Program-made: the position numbers and the translations under genes | The notes under the pieces: generated by a model | Databases searched by the model: none | Told to the model about the DNA's origin: nothing | What the model saw: only the letters and a program-made list of their open reading frames with translations | Assembly (NCBI RefSeq): GCF_014646375.1 | Contig: NZ_BMNI01000002.1 | Coordinates: forward strand, 408,774 to 472,773 | DNA: 64,000 nucleotides | Reading direction: 5' to 3' | Source of the DNA: Nocardioides phosphati | Lineage (GTDB): Bacteria; Actinomycetota; Actinomycetes; Propionibacteriales; Nocardioidaceae | Part shown: positions 43,457 to 53,476 of the stretch, one piece after another | Layout of the letters: the number at the start of each line of letters is the position of its first letter | How positions within the stretch are numbered: the first letter of the stretch is position 1

Positions 43457-44668
43457 ATGCCTGAGGCAGTCATCGTTTCCGCCGCGCGTACGCCGATCGG
43501 TCGCGCGTTCAAGGGCTCGCTGAAGGACATGCGTCCTGACGACCTGGCCGCGTTCGCGATCAAGGCCGCGCTGGACAAGGTCCCCGCGCTCGATCCCACA
43601 CTCATCGACGACCTCCACCTCGGGTGCGGCCTCCCGGGTGGCGAGGCCGGCTGGAACATGGCGAAGGTGGTCAACACGATCCTCGGCCTCGACACGGTCC
43701 CGGGCACCACGATCACCCGCTACTGCGCCTCGTCAGTGCAGACCACTCGCATGGCCCTGCACGCGATCAAGGCCGGCGAGGCGGACATCATCGTGTCGGC
43801 CGGCGTCGAGGCCGTGTCCCGCTTCGGAGCGGGCACCACCGACACCGAGGCGACCCGCAACCCCCTCTTCAACGACGCCATCGAGCGCACCGTGGCGACC
43901 TCGATCTCCAACGAGAAGTGGCACGACCCGCGCGAGGACGGCCTCCTGCCCGACGCGTACATCTCCATGGGCCAGACCGCGGAGAACGTCGCCACGCTGC
44001 GCGGCCTGCGTCGCGAGGAGCTCGACGCCTTCGCCACCCGCTCGCAGAACCTCGCCGAGCAGCAGATCGCCGCCGGCTTCTGGGCCCGCGAGATCACCCC
44101 GATCACGCTGCCCGACGGCACCGTCGTCTCCGCCGACGACGGTCCGCGTGCGGGCGTCACCTACGACGCCATGGCCTCGCTGAAGCCCGTCTTCCGCGAG
44201 AACGGCGTCAACACGGCCGGCAACTCGTGTCCGCTCAACGACGGCGCCGCCGCTGTCGTGATCATGTCCGACACCAAGGCCGCCGAGCTGGGCCTGAAGC
44301 CGCTGGCCCGCGTCGTCTCGACCGGCGTCTCCGGCCTCTCGCCCGAGATCATGGGCCTGGGCCCGGTCGAGGCGTCCCGCAACGCCCTCCGGATCGCTGG
44401 CATGTCGGTCGGCGACATCGACCTCTGGGAGATCAACGAGGCGTTCGCGGCGCAGGTCGTGCCGTCGTACCAGGACCTCGGGATCGACGTCGACCGCCTC
44501 AACGTCAACGGTGGCGCGATCGCCGTCGGCCACCCGTTCGGCATGACGGGTGCCCGCCTGCAGAACACCCTGCTCAACTCCCTCGAGTGGCACGACAAGT
44601 CCACCGGCGTCATCACCATGTGCGTCGGCGGCGGCCAGGGCATGGCGATGATCCTCGAGCGTCTCTGA
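43457..44668 (+). CDS. Thiolase (acetyl-CoA C-acyltransferase)
   Basis: Condenses or cleaves 3-ketoacyl-CoA, probably in fatty-acid beta-oxidation. It has 403 aa with a strong AAGGAGG site 7 nt before the ATG. The N-terminal signature is VIVSAARTPIGRAFKG. The acyl-enzyme Cys lies in TRYCASSVQTT (about residue 91). The C-terminal catalytic segments are NVNGGAIAVGHPFGMTGAR (His) and MCVGGGQGMA (second Cys). All catalytic residues are present. It stands alone, divergent from the thioesterase, without a FadB-type partner nearby. Confidence 0.92.
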   Translation: MPEAVIVSAARTPIGRAFKGSLKDMRPDDLAAFAIKAALDKVPALDPTLIDDLHLGCGLPGGEAGWNMAKVVNTILGLDTVPGTTITRYCASSVQTTRMALHAIKAGEADIIVSAGVEAVSRFGAGTTDTEATRNPLFNDAIERTVATSISNEKWHDPREDGLLPDAYISMGQTAENVATLRGLRREELDAFATRSQNLAEQQIAAGFWAREITPITLPDGTVVSADDGPRAGVTYDAMASLKPVFRENGVNTAGNSCPLNDGAAAVVIMSDTKAAELGLKPLARVVSTGVSGLSPEIMGLGPVEASRNALRIAGMSVGDIDLWEINEAFAAQVVPSYQDLGIDVDRLNVNGGAIAVGHPFGMTGARLQNTLLNSLEWHDKSTGVITMCVGGGQGMAMILERL

Positions 44669-44688
44669 CGCTCTCGCACCACAACGGC

Positions 44689-44722
44689 GAAGCGCCCGGT
44701 CCCTCGCGGGGCCGGGCGCTTC
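44689..44722 (+). terminator. Terminator after the thiolase gene
   Basis: An 11-bp perfect stem (GAAGCGCCCGG) with a 12-nt loop, 20 bp after the stop. The TGCGTGC tandem repeat follows directly. Confidence 0.65.
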
Positions 44723-44750
44723 TGCGTGCTGCGTGCTGCGTGCTGCGTGC
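44723..44750. repeat. Heptanucleotide tandem repeat (TGCGTGC) x4
   Basis: Four perfect, uninterrupted copies between the thiolase terminator and the convergent gene's stop codon. Copy number could vary by slippage. Confidence 0.85.
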
Positions 44751-44756
44751 GGACGG

Positions 44757-45164
44757 TCAGGCGTCGGCGAGGACCGTCGGCCAGGTCAGGGTGCCGAAGA
44801 GCACGCTCAGCCACTGGCCCCCGCCGAGGTCGTAGCCCCGGCCGGAAATCCAGGACCCCGGGCCGAACGGCGCGTCCTCGGTCTGCGTGACCTCCGCCGT
44901 ACGACCGGAGAGGTCGAGGTCGTGCTCGGTGGAGGCGAGGCGGGCGACCAGGGCGTCGACCTCCTCGGCCGTCGGAGGCGCGGCGCTGAAGGCGAAGTCC
45001 TGCGTGCCCTCGAGGCGGTTGACCACCACCACCTGGTGCAGGTGCGTGCGGTACCACTTCGTCAGCGCCTCGACGTCAGGCTTCTCGTCGAGGACCCGGA
45101 GCGTCACGAGCGTGAACTGGTCTCCCGGCGGCGTGAGTCGGTTGAGGACGAGGTCGTTGGCCAT
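44757..45164 (-). CDS. Unknown soluble protein, 135 aa
   Basis: Starts MANDLVLNRLTPPGDQF. The alpha/beta pattern has FTLVTLRVLDEKPDVEALTKW, HQVVVVNRLEG and an acidic middle, with no membrane helix or signal. A GATACT hexamer lies 6 nt before the ATG. No family recognised. The product may be a small ligand-binding or dimeric alpha/beta protein. Convergent with the thiolase gene and downstream of the ettA terminator. Confidence 0.7.
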   Translation of the reverse strand: MANDLVLNRLTPPGDQFTLVTLRVLDEKPDVEALTKWYRTHLHQVVVVNRLEGTQDFAFSAAPPTAEEVDALVARLASTEHDLDLSGRTAEVTQTEDAPFGPGSWISGRGYDLGGGQWLSVLFGTLTWPTVLADA

Positions 45165-45190
45165 GGCCCCAGTATCCCGAACGACATGCA

Positions 45191-45225
45191 GAATCGCCCG
45201 TCGACGCGAGGTCGACGGGCGATTC
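45191..45225 (-). terminator. ettA terminator stem-loop
   Basis: A 15-bp perfect stem (GAATCGCCCGTCGAC) with a 5-nt loop, beginning 14 bp past the ettA stop. Confidence 0.7.
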
Positions 45226-45239
45226 CGCTGCGGCTGCGA

Positions 45240-46922
<1,683 letters not shown>

Positions 46923-46930
46923 GGGACGAG

Positions 46931-46936
46931 AGCCTA
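46931..46936 (-). promoter_or_regulatory. Candidate -10 element of ettA (leaderless)
   Basis: TAGGCT on the minus strand, 8 nt before the ettA ATG. Confidence 0.5.
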
Positions 46937-47007
46937 GTCGCCTCGCACAGGTCGAAATACCACGCCCCCGCGCCTCGGACCGCGGGGCAGGCCCACGGCG
47001 GGGCCGC

Positions 47008-47547
47008 TCAGAAGGGCGCCAGCGCGGGCTCCTCGGCGACCTCGGGAGAGGGCGTCTCCTCGAGCCCGCTGACGTCCACCGGGGGCTGGTCGAACCGGCC
47101 GTGGCTCGAGACCTGGGGCATCGGCACGCTCCACTCGTCGTTCTGCTGGGCGAGCTCCCGGTCCTCGGCCGTCGGCTGGGCGGCCGGACGCCTGTCGGGG
47201 ATGAAGGCGGAGCTCCCGCGGGAGAGGTCGTGGCCGACCGAGACCGCGTCGAGCGAGAGCGTCGTGCGCACGTTGCCTGCGTCGTCGGACCAGGTCTGCG
47301 TGCGGAGCCGGCCGTGGACGACCACCGGCTCGCCGACCCGGAGCGACTCCGCGCAGTGCTCGCCCAGGGCGCGCCAGGCGTTGACGGTGTACCAGTTCGT
47401 CTCGCGGTCGGACCAGGTGTTGTCACGCGAGCTGAAGACCCGCGGCGTCGACCCGACCCGGAAGCCCGCCACGCAGGTCTCCCCCACCGACCGCAGCTCG
47501 GGCCGCGTGCCGACGAAGCCCACCACGGTCACCATCGTCTCGTTCAT
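47008..47547 (-). CDS. ssb: Single-stranded DNA-binding protein paralogue
   Basis: A 179-aa protein from ATG MNETMVTVVGFVG with a good GGAGGGG site. One OB-fold spans residues 1-110 (VTVVGFVGTRPELR, WYTVNAWRALGEHCAESL, VVVHGRLRTQTW). The C-terminal tail is Pro/Glu-rich and ends APF, where the canonical acidic DDDIPF would be expected. Main replicative SSBs are usually encoded with rpsF/rpsR/rplI; this copy beside ettA is the secondary SSB of actinobacteria. It may serve in repair or competence-like processes (inference). Confidence 0.88.
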   Translation of the reverse strand: MNETMVTVVGFVGTRPELRSVGETCVAGFRVGSTPRVFSSRDNTWSDRETNWYTVNAWRALGEHCAESLRVGEPVVVHGRLRTQTWSDDAGNVRTTLSLDAVSVGHDLSRGSSAFIPDRRPAAQPTAEDRELAQQNDEWSVPMPQVSSHGRFDQPPVDVSGLEETPSPEVAEEPALAPF

Positions 47548-47627
47548 GTCCCCTCCAAAGGGATCGCGCGCGGACCCGGTGCCCACGCTCCTCGGACCCG
47601 ACGATGCCGCCCGTCCGCAGCACGCGA

Positions 47628-47670
47628 GCGGCCCCGGACAGCCCCTGTGGAAGGGGCCGGCCGGGGCCGC
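47628..47670 (-). terminator. Nested stem-loop after the ABC importer operon
   Basis: The outer 10-bp stem (GCGGCCCCGG) encloses an inner 6-bp stem (GCCCCT/AGGGGC). It lies 20 bp past the substrate-binding-protein stop. Confidence 0.55.
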
Positions 47671-47689
47671 GCGGTGGAGGGAAAGCGGG

Positions 47690-48598
47690 TCAGGCCAGGT
47701 CGTTGGCCTTCAGCCAGGCCTTGGCCACGTCGGCGGGCGACGGGTGGGAGTCGCCGGCGAGGTCGGCGTTCAGCTTCAGCAGCTGCTCCGTCGTGAGCTT
47801 GGCGGAGACCGCGTCGAGCACCTCCTTGACCTTCGCGCTCGCCACCTCGTCGCGGATCAGCGGCACGACGTTCTGCGCGGCGATGAGGTGCTTCGGGTCC
47901 TCGAGGGTCACCAGCTTGTTGGCCGTGATCGCCGGGGTCGTCGAGTAGATGTCCGCCACGTCGACGCGGCCGGAGGTCAGCGCCTTCACCGTCGCGGGAC
48001 CGCCACCGTCGGAGATCCCGGTGAACGCGACGTCCTTGACGCCGTAGACCTTCGCCAGGCCCGGAAGGCCGTAGGCGCGGGTCTTGAATTCCGGGTTGGC
48101 GGCGAGCTTGAGCCCGTCAACGTTCGCGAGGTCCGCGATCGAGGCCACGTGGTGCTTGGCCGCGAACGCCGCCGTGACGTTGAGCGAGTCCTTGTCCTCG
48201 GCGGCCGACGGGGTAAGCACCGAGAGCCCCTTCGGCAGCGCCGCGGTCAGCGCAGCGTTGACGTCGTCGGGCGCCGACGCGGTCGCCTTCGGGTCCAGGA
48301 AGAGGAGCAGGTTGCCGGTGTAGTCCGGCACCAGGTCGATCGAGCCGTCCTTGATCGCCCCGACGTACGCCTCGCGGGCGCCGATGTCGAGGTGGGTCTT
48401 CGCGGAGACGCCCTTCGCCTCCAGGGCCTGGGCGTAGATCTCCGCGAGGATCTCGCTCTCGCCGAAGGCAGCGGAGCCGACGACGATGGTGTCGCCGCCG
48501 CCACCCGACGGAGCCGCGGTGGGGTCTCCGCCGCAGCCGGCCAGGCCCAGGGCGAGGGCGGCGACGGCGGTGCCGCTCACCAGTCGGTTCAGCAACAT
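47690..48598 (-). CDS. Glycine-betaine/choline-type ABC substrate-binding lipoprotein
   Basis: A 302-aa protein with a lipoprotein signal: MLLNRLVSGTAVAALALGLAGCGG, lipobox LAGC. OpuAC/ProX-like binding fold with VVGSAAFGESEILAEIYAQALE, IDLVPDYTGNLLLFL and GRVDVADIYSTTPAIT. Proteins of this family bind quaternary amines, carnitine or related solutes outside the membrane. The cysteine-dioxygenase/rhodanese genes at the head of the operon raise the possibility of a sulfur-containing osmolyte such as taurine-betaine or dimethylsulfoniopropionate. Last gene of the operon. Confidence 0.88.
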   Translation of the reverse strand: MLLNRLVSGTAVAALALGLAGCGGDPTAAPSGGGGDTIVVGSAAFGESEILAEIYAQALEAKGVSAKTHLDIGAREAYVGAIKDGSIDLVPDYTGNLLLFLDPKATASAPDDVNAALTAALPKGLSVLTPSAAEDKDSLNVTAAFAAKHHVASIADLANVDGLKLAANPEFKTRAYGLPGLAKVYGVKDVAFTGISDGGGPATVKALTSGRVDVADIYSTTPAITANKLVTLEDPKHLIAAQNVVPLIRDEVASAKVKEVLDAVSAKLTTEQLLKLNADLAGDSHPSPADVAKAWLKANDLA

Positions 48599-48630
48599 GT
48601 GGTTCCTCTTCTCGTCGGTGGTGCGGAAAC

Positions 48631-49287
48631 TCAGGAGCGTGCAGCCGATCGTTGCGCAAGGGCGAACCCCGCGTCGAGGACCAACGCCAGCACGACGACG
48701 ACCAGCGAGCCCGCGAGGGTCATCGGGTAGTCGCGGATCTGCACGCCCTCGATCAGGTAGGTGCCGAGCCCACCCAGCCCGATGTACGCCGCCACGGTGG
48801 CCGTCGAGACCACCTGCAGGACGGCGGAGCGGAAGCCTCCGACGATGAGCGGCAGGGCGAGCGGGATCTCCACCCGCGTCAGCACCTGCCACTCGGTGAA
48901 GCCGAGTCCACGCGCCGCGTCGATCGTGTGGCGGTCCACGGACTCCAGCCCCGCGTAGGCACCGGCGAGCAGCGGCGGCACGGAGAGGACGACCAGCGCG
49001 AGGATCGGCCCCGTCAGGCCGATGCCGACCCAGAGCACGACCAGCGTCAGCAGGCCCAGCGTCGGCAGCGCGCGCAGCGAGCCGGTGAGCGCGACAGCGA
49101 GCCCCCGCAGCCGACCGGTGTGGCCGATCCAGAGGCCGAGCGGGAGGGCGATGGCGGCCGCGATCACCACGGTCAGCACCGTGTAGCCGAGGTGCTCGAG
49201 GAGCCGGGCGGGCACCCCGTCGGTCCCGCTCCAGTGTGCGGAGTCGGTGAGCCACTGTCCGGCTCCGACGAAGACGTTGTCGCTCAT
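48631..49287 (-). CDS. Betaine-type ABC transporter permease (second)
   Basis: A 218-aa protein from ATG MSDNVFVGAGQWL with about six membrane helices. It has the BPD permease EAA-like loop (TIDAARGLGFTEWQVLTRVEIPLALP), as in OpuCD/ProW-type permeases. Its start overlaps the stop of the other permease gene (ATGA). Together the two unequal permeases form the heterodimeric channel. The longer frame upstream is the overlap with that gene. Confidence 0.88.
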   Translation of the reverse strand: MSDNVFVGAGQWLTDSAHWSGTDGVPARLLEHLGYTVLTVVIAAAIALPLGLWIGHTGRLRGLAVALTGSLRALPTLGLLTLVVLWVGIGLTGPILALVVLSVPPLLAGAYAGLESVDRHTIDAARGLGFTEWQVLTRVEIPLALPLIVGGFRSAVLQVVSTATVAAYIGLGGLGTYLIEGVQIRDYPMTLAGSLVVVVLALVLDAGFALAQRSAARS

Positions 49288-49931
49288 GCGGCCGACCGTT
49301 CCGTGCGCGCCCACGGCAGCAGGAGCCGGCCGAGGAGGACCCAGAGCCCGTCGAGCAGCAGCGCGAGCAGCACGACCGCGACCAGCCCGGTCACGATCTC
49401 GAAGGTGTAGTTGCGCTGGAACCCCTCGGTGAAGAGCGAGCCGAGGTTGCTGACGCCGATCAACGCACCCACGGTCACCAGGCTCACGGTGCTCACCGAC
49501 ACCACCCGCACACCGGCCAGCAGCACCGGCCCGGCCAGCGGCAGCTCCACCCGGAGCGCACGCTGCCAGGTCGAGTGGCCGGTCGCGTCAGCGGCGTCCA
49601 CTACTTCGCGCGGCAGCTGCGCGAAGGCGTCGGCGGCCGTGCGCAGCAGCAAGGCCACGGCGTACAGGGAGAGGACGACGACGACGTTGAGCGGGTCGAG
49701 GATGCTCGTGCCGAGGATGACCGGGATGATCGTGAGCAGCGGCAGCGACGGCAGCGTGTAGAGGATGCTGCCCGAGCCGAGGAGCACCCCTCCCAGCCGC
49801 GGGTGGCGCTGAGCCCACCACCCGACGGGCACGGCGACGAGCAGGCCCAGCACGACCGGCAGCACGCTCAGCCACAGGTGGGTCAGCGCGAGGTCGCCGA
49901 TGCGACCGAGGTTGGCGTCGAGCCAGCTCAC
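49284..49931 (-). CDS. Betaine-type ABC transporter permease (first)
   Basis: A 215-aa protein from GTG (VSWLDANLGRIGDLAL) with about six helices. The EAA-loop is VVDAADATGHSTWQRALRVELPLAGP. Sequence and length resemble OpuCB-type permeases. GTG overlaps the ATPase stop (GTGA) and its stop overlaps the next permease start, so the transporter subunits are translationally coupled. Confidence 0.88.
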   Translation of the reverse strand: MSWLDANLGRIGDLALTHLWLSVLPVVLGLLVAVPVGWWAQRHPRLGGVLLGSGSILYTLPSLPLLTIIPVILGTSILDPLNVVVVLSLYAVALLLRTAADAFAQLPREVVDAADATGHSTWQRALRVELPLAGPVLLAGVRVVSVSTVSLVTVGALIGVSNLGSLFTEGFQRNYTFEIVTGLVAVVLLALLLDGLWVLLGRLLLPWARTERSAA

Positions 49932-50743
49932 GCCGGCCCCAGTACGCCGGCCGGCCGGCCGTCGCCGTCGACGACGATCCGGGCGCCCGCTCGCTCCTCG
50001 ACGTGGAGGGTGCGGCGGGCCTTGTCGAGACCGACGAAGGTGCGAACGAAGTCGTCAGCGGGATCGGCGAGGATCTCCGCCGGCGTGCCGACCTGGGCCA
50101 CCTCTCCCCCACGGCGCAGGATCACGACCTGGTCGCCGAGCAGGAACGCCTCGTCGATGTCGTGGGTGACGAAGACGATCGTCTTGTCGAGCTCGCGCTG
50201 GAGCCGCAGGAGCTCCTGCTGCAGGTCGTCGCGGACGATGGGGTCGACGGCGCCGAAGGGCTCGTCCATGAGCAGGATGTTGGGGTCGGCGACGAGGCCG
50301 CGGGCCACGCCGACGCGCTGCTGCTGGCCACCGGAGAGCTGGCGCGGGTAGCGCCGGGCCAGGGCAGGGTCGAGGCCCACCGTCTCCAGGGCCGCGAGCG
50401 CACGCGAGGTCGCCTCGGAGCGACCGACGCCCGCGAGGCGGAGCGGCACTGCCACGTTGTCGACCACGCGCCGGTGCGGCAGGAGCCCGGCGTGCTGCAT
50501 GACGTAGCCGATCGAGCGGCGGAGCTCGACGGGGTTGCGGGTGGCGACGTCGACGTCGTCGATGAGCACCTGCCCGCTGCTCGGCTCGACCAGGCGGTTG
50601 ACCATGCGCAGCAGGGTGGTCTTGCCGCAGCCGGAGGAGCCGACGAAGACGGTGGTCGTGCGCGACGGCAGGACGAGGCTGAAGTCCCGCACGGCGGTGG
50701 TGCCGTCAGCGAACGTCTTGCTGACGGAGCGGAACTCGATCAT
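49928..50743 (-). CDS. Betaine-type ABC transporter ATP-binding protein
   Basis: A 271-aa protein from ATG MIEFRSVSKTFADGTTAV. Walker A is GSSGCGKTT (about 36-44), signature LSGGQQQRVGVARG, Walker B ILLMDEPFGAVD, H-loop VFVTHDIDEAF. The C-terminal ~45 residues are shorter than the paired CBS domains of OpuA/ProV, so ionic-strength sensing through CBS is not expected. Upstream are rhodanese and cysteine dioxygenase genes on the same strand, 49 bp away. Confidence 0.9.
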   Translation of the reverse strand: MIEFRSVSKTFADGTTAVRDFSLVLPSRTTTVFVGSSGCGKTTLLRMVNRLVEPSSGQVLIDDVDVATRNPVELRRSIGYVMQHAGLLPHRRVVDNVAVPLRLAGVGRSEATSRALAALETVGLDPALARRYPRQLSGGQQQRVGVARGLVADPNILLMDEPFGAVDPIVRDDLQQELLRLQRELDKTIVFVTHDIDEAFLLGDQVVILRRGGEVAQVGTPAEILADPADDFVRTFVGLDKARRTLHVEERAGARIVVDGDGRPAGVLGPA

Positions 50744-50792
50744 CGGACTCGCCGACTTCCGGGGAGCGCAGCGAGGCGGATGGTGGGGCGAT

Positions 50793-51224
50793 TCACGCGG
50801 CTCCTCGGGTGGCGTCGTGGACCAGGTGCTCCACCGGTGTACCACCGGCGACGACCGGGAGCCCGGCGGCGCGCCATGCGTGGAGGCCACCGACGAGGTC
50901 CGTCGCGTCCACGCCGATCGAGACCAGCGACGCCGCAGCCAGTGACGAGGTGTATCCCTCGGTGCAGACGACGACCCACCGCTGGCCCTCGACCGCCTGC
51001 GGCAGCCGGGCGTCGGACCCCGGGTGGAGGCGCCACTCGAGGTGGTTGCGCTCGACAACGAGGGAGCCCGGGATCTCCCCGTCGGCGACCCGCTGCCACT
51101 GCGGCCGGATGTCGACGAGCAGCGCGCCGGCGGCGACGGCCTCCTGCGCCTCGGGCACGGAGAGCCGCCACAACCCCGCGCGTGCGTGCGCGAGCAGGGC
51201 GTCGACCGAGTCGAAGGCGCTCAT
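50793..51224 (-). CDS. Rhodanese-domain sulfurtransferase
   Basis: A 143-aa single rhodanese domain with the active-site loop VVVCTEGYTSS (Cys at about residue 88) and the CH2A-like LLVDIRPQWQR at about 36. It carries persulfide sulfur to an acceptor. Start overlaps the stop of the cysteine dioxygenase gene (ATGA), the same pairing seen in many actinobacteria. A role in handling sulfur released from cysteine or sulfinate breakdown is likely. Confidence 0.88.
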   Translation of the reverse strand: MSAFDSVDALLAHARAGLWRLSVPEAQEAVAAGALLVDIRPQWQRVADGEIPGSLVVERNHLEWRLHPGSDARLPQAVEGQRWVVVCTEGYTSSLAAASLVSIGVDATDLVGGLHAWRAAGLPVVAGGTPVEHLVHDATRGAA

Positions 51225-51757
51225 GACGCCTCCCGCGCGGGGGCCGGCGCCTCGGGGTCATCGGTCCAGGCCGACGCCCGGCGGACCAGTCGGCCGGCTT
51301 CCACGTCGTAGTAGTGCATCCGCGACAGCGGCGGCGAGTAGGCGTGCACGCTCACCGCGACCTCCTCGGCCAGGTTGCGCACGTCGTGGACGTAGTGGCC
51401 GCCGAAGACGGACGTCTCGCCCGCCTCGCGCACGAGGTCGGTCAGCTGGCCCGGGCGGCGGCTGCGTGCCCCCTCGTCGGCCGGCGCGATGCCGCCGCTC
51501 CACGCCGTCTCGGTGAGCCTGCCCTGGACGACGGTGAAGGCGCCGGCCGAGCCGCCGTGGTCGTGCAGCTCCGTGCCCTGGTCGGCGGTCCAGCTGATCA
51601 GCCAGACGTCGACCTGGTCGTCGCAGTGCACCCGCGCGTGCCACCGGTGGTCGGTGTCGGCGTGGATCTCGTGCTCGCCGCTGCGGACCTGGTCCGCGAC
51701 GCGGCGGGTCCAGGCAGCGAGCTCCTCGAGGGTCAGCGAAGGCGCGGTCGGGTGCAT
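51221..51757 (-). CDS. Cysteine dioxygenase (cupin)
   Basis: Non-haem Fe(II) enzyme oxidising L-cysteine to cysteine sulfinate. It has 178 aa. Cupin motif 1 gives two His ligands in TELHDHGGSAGAFTVVQG (about residues 70-87), and motif 2 gives the third in GGHYVHDVRN (about 125). This is the short bacterial CDO without the Cys-Tyr crosslink seen in animals. First gene of an apparent six-gene operon with rhodanese and the ABC importer. A TAAGGT hexamer lies 6 nt before the ATG, and an AT-rich inverted repeat lies upstream. Confidence 0.88.
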   Translation of the reverse strand: MHPTAPSLTLEELAAWTRRVADQVRSGEHEIHADTDHRWHARVHCDDQVDVWLISWTADQGTELHDHGGSAGAFTVVQGRLTETAWSGGIAPADEGARSRRPGQLTDLVREAGETSVFGGHYVHDVRNLAEEVAVSVHAYSPPLSRMHYYDVEAGRLVRRASAWTDDPEAPAPAREAS

Positions 51758-51763
51758 GGCCCG

Positions 51764-51769
51764 ACCTTA
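51764..51769 (-). promoter_or_regulatory. Candidate -10 element of the cysteine dioxygenase operon
   Basis: TAAGGT on the minus strand, 6 nt before the ATG. Confidence 0.45.
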
Positions 51770-51778
51770 ACAGTAGTA

Positions 51779-51806
51779 ACTCGCTTGACTTAACTTGGTA
51801 ACGAGT
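51779..51806. promoter_or_regulatory. AT-rich candidate operator upstream of cysteine dioxygenase
   Basis: ACTCG and CGAGT arms flank an AT-rich core (TTGACTTAACTTGGTAA) in a genome above 70% GC, directly upstream of the -10. Likely a regulator site; the protein is unknown. Confidence 0.4.
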
Positions 51807-51814
51807 GACGTGCC

Positions 51815-53476
51815 CTACTTCAGGACGGTCTGCAACCGCTCCCGCACCGTGGCGTACGCCGCCAGCTCGGCGTTGAGCGGCGAGAGGACGAGGTCCTGGG
51901 CGACGTCGTGGATGCCCTCGCGCAGCCGGCGGTCGGCCGAGCGGGCGCGCGAGCGCGCGGACGCCCCGACGAGCACGCGGCAGAGCAGCGCCAGCAGGAT
52001 GCCCCCGATCACTCCCCCGAGGAGCAGGACCGTCGGCAGGGCGACCGGCCCGACCTCGGGCGACGGCACGTCGAACCGCAGGTAGCCCGCCAGCGCGAGG
52101 CCGGCCAGCCAGAGGCCGCCGACGAGCGCTGAGGCGATCAGCAGCCACTGCAGCAGGCGCACGACCGAGGCCCACCACGGAAGGCGGTCCACCCCGAGCG
52201 GGGTGCTCGCGAGCGTGTGGTCGAGGCGGTTGTTGAGGTCGTCGAGGTGAGCGGTGGCCGCCGAGCGGATCGACTGCTGCCACGGCTTGGCCAGGCCCGC
52301 CGAGACCTCGTCACACGCCGCGCGGACGGCACTGTCGACCCGGGCGCGCTGCACCGGCGTCGGCTCCGGCACCGAGGTGCGCGCGGACTTGACCAGCGCG
52401 CGGCCGTCCTGGCCGAGGTCGAGGTGGAGTCGCTTGAGCGGGTCGGGCTTCAGCTTCGTGACCCACGAGACGACGGGCCACCCGGTGGCCCGGGCGGCGC
52501 GCATCCGCGCGGAGGCCTCGACGGCGTCGACCACGACCGGGACCCCCGCCGCGTCAGCCAGCGCGTCGTCGAGCTCCGCGGCGACGTCGCCGCCGAGCGC
52601 CTTCGGGACCGCGTTGCCGGAGACGGCCGCGACCTTCTCGCCGGTCGCCTTGACGTCGGCCTCGAGGCGCCTGCGGGTCGCCTTCTTCGAGGCGACACGC
52701 TTGGCGATCTCCTTGCGGAGCTTCTCCATGTTGTCGCCGTTGCGCGCGCTCACCGCGAAGACCGGGACGTCCTTGAGGCCGTCGGCGGCGAGCAGGCGGC
52801 GTACGTCGGAGAGCATCTGCTCACGACGCTCCTCGGGGACGGTGTCGATGTGGTTGAGCACCACGATCATCACGCCCGCGTGGGAGGCCATCGGCTTGAG
52901 GTAGCGGTTGTGGATCGCGGCGTCGGCGTACTTCTGCGGGTCGAGGACCCAGACGAGCACGTCGGCCAGTTGCACGAGCCGGTCTGCCTCGAGGTGGTGC
53001 GAGACGTCGGTCGAGTCGTGGTCGGGCAGGTCGAGCAGCACGACGCCGTCGAACGCGTCGTCCTCGCGGTTGGTGTCGAGCATCGAGTCGCGCGTGACGT
53101 GGTGACGCGGCGGGATGCCGAGCCAGGTCAGCAGCTCGCTCGCGTCGGCGCCCTCACCGCCACCCCACACGCAGGCGGTCGCCCACGACGTGGTGGGACG
53201 GCGTACGCCGACGGCGGAGAGCTCGAGGCCGGTCAGCGCGTTGAACGTCGAGGACTTGCCCGAGCCGGTCGCGCCGGCGAGGCCGACGACGGTGTGGTGG
53301 GCCGAGAGGCGGAGCCGCTCCGAGACGCGGTCGGCTACCTCGTGCGCCTCGTCGAGGAGCGCGTCGTCGAGGCGACCACGGCCCACCTCGACCACGGCCT
53401 CGAGCGCCTCGGCGCGGCGTCCGACGTCGGAGCCGGACGAGACCAGCTTCTTGACACCTTCGAGCACGGGGGACAT
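51815..53476 (-). CDS. YfjP-like GTPase with two C-terminal membrane helices
   Basis: A 553-aa protein. The GTPase domain has G1 GLAGATGSGKSS (about residue 65-75), a G2-like RRPTTS, G3 VVLLDLPDHDS (DxxG variant DLPD) and G4 LNHID. A basic helical stalk spans about 270-400, and a pair of helices lies at about 440-500 (LLIASALVGGLWLAGLALAGY, VLLLGGVIGGILLALL). The tail returns to the cytoplasm. The layout resembles dynamin-related or septin-like membrane GTPases. Start overlaps the stop of the dynamin-like gene upstream (TGATG), so the two GTPases are made together. Confidence 0.85.
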   Translation of the reverse strand: MSPVLEGVKKLVSSGSDVGRRAEALEAVVEVGRGRLDDALLDEAHEVADRVSERLRLSAHHTVVGLAGATGSGKSSTFNALTGLELSAVGVRRPTTSWATACVWGGGEGADASELLTWLGIPPRHHVTRDSMLDTNREDDAFDGVVLLDLPDHDSTDVSHHLEADRLVQLADVLVWVLDPQKYADAAIHNRYLKPMASHAGVMIVVLNHIDTVPEERREQMLSDVRRLLAADGLKDVPVFAVSARNGDNMEKLRKEIAKRVASKKATRRRLEADVKATGEKVAAVSGNAVPKALGGDVAAELDDALADAAGVPVVVDAVEASARMRAARATGWPVVSWVTKLKPDPLKRLHLDLGQDGRALVKSARTSVPEPTPVQRARVDSAVRAACDEVSAGLAKPWQQSIRSAATAHLDDLNNRLDHTLASTPLGVDRLPWWASVVRLLQWLLIASALVGGLWLAGLALAGYLRFDVPSPEVGPVALPTVLLLGGVIGGILLALLCRVLVGASARSRARSADRRLREGIHDVAQDLVLSPLNAELAAYATVRERLQTVLK

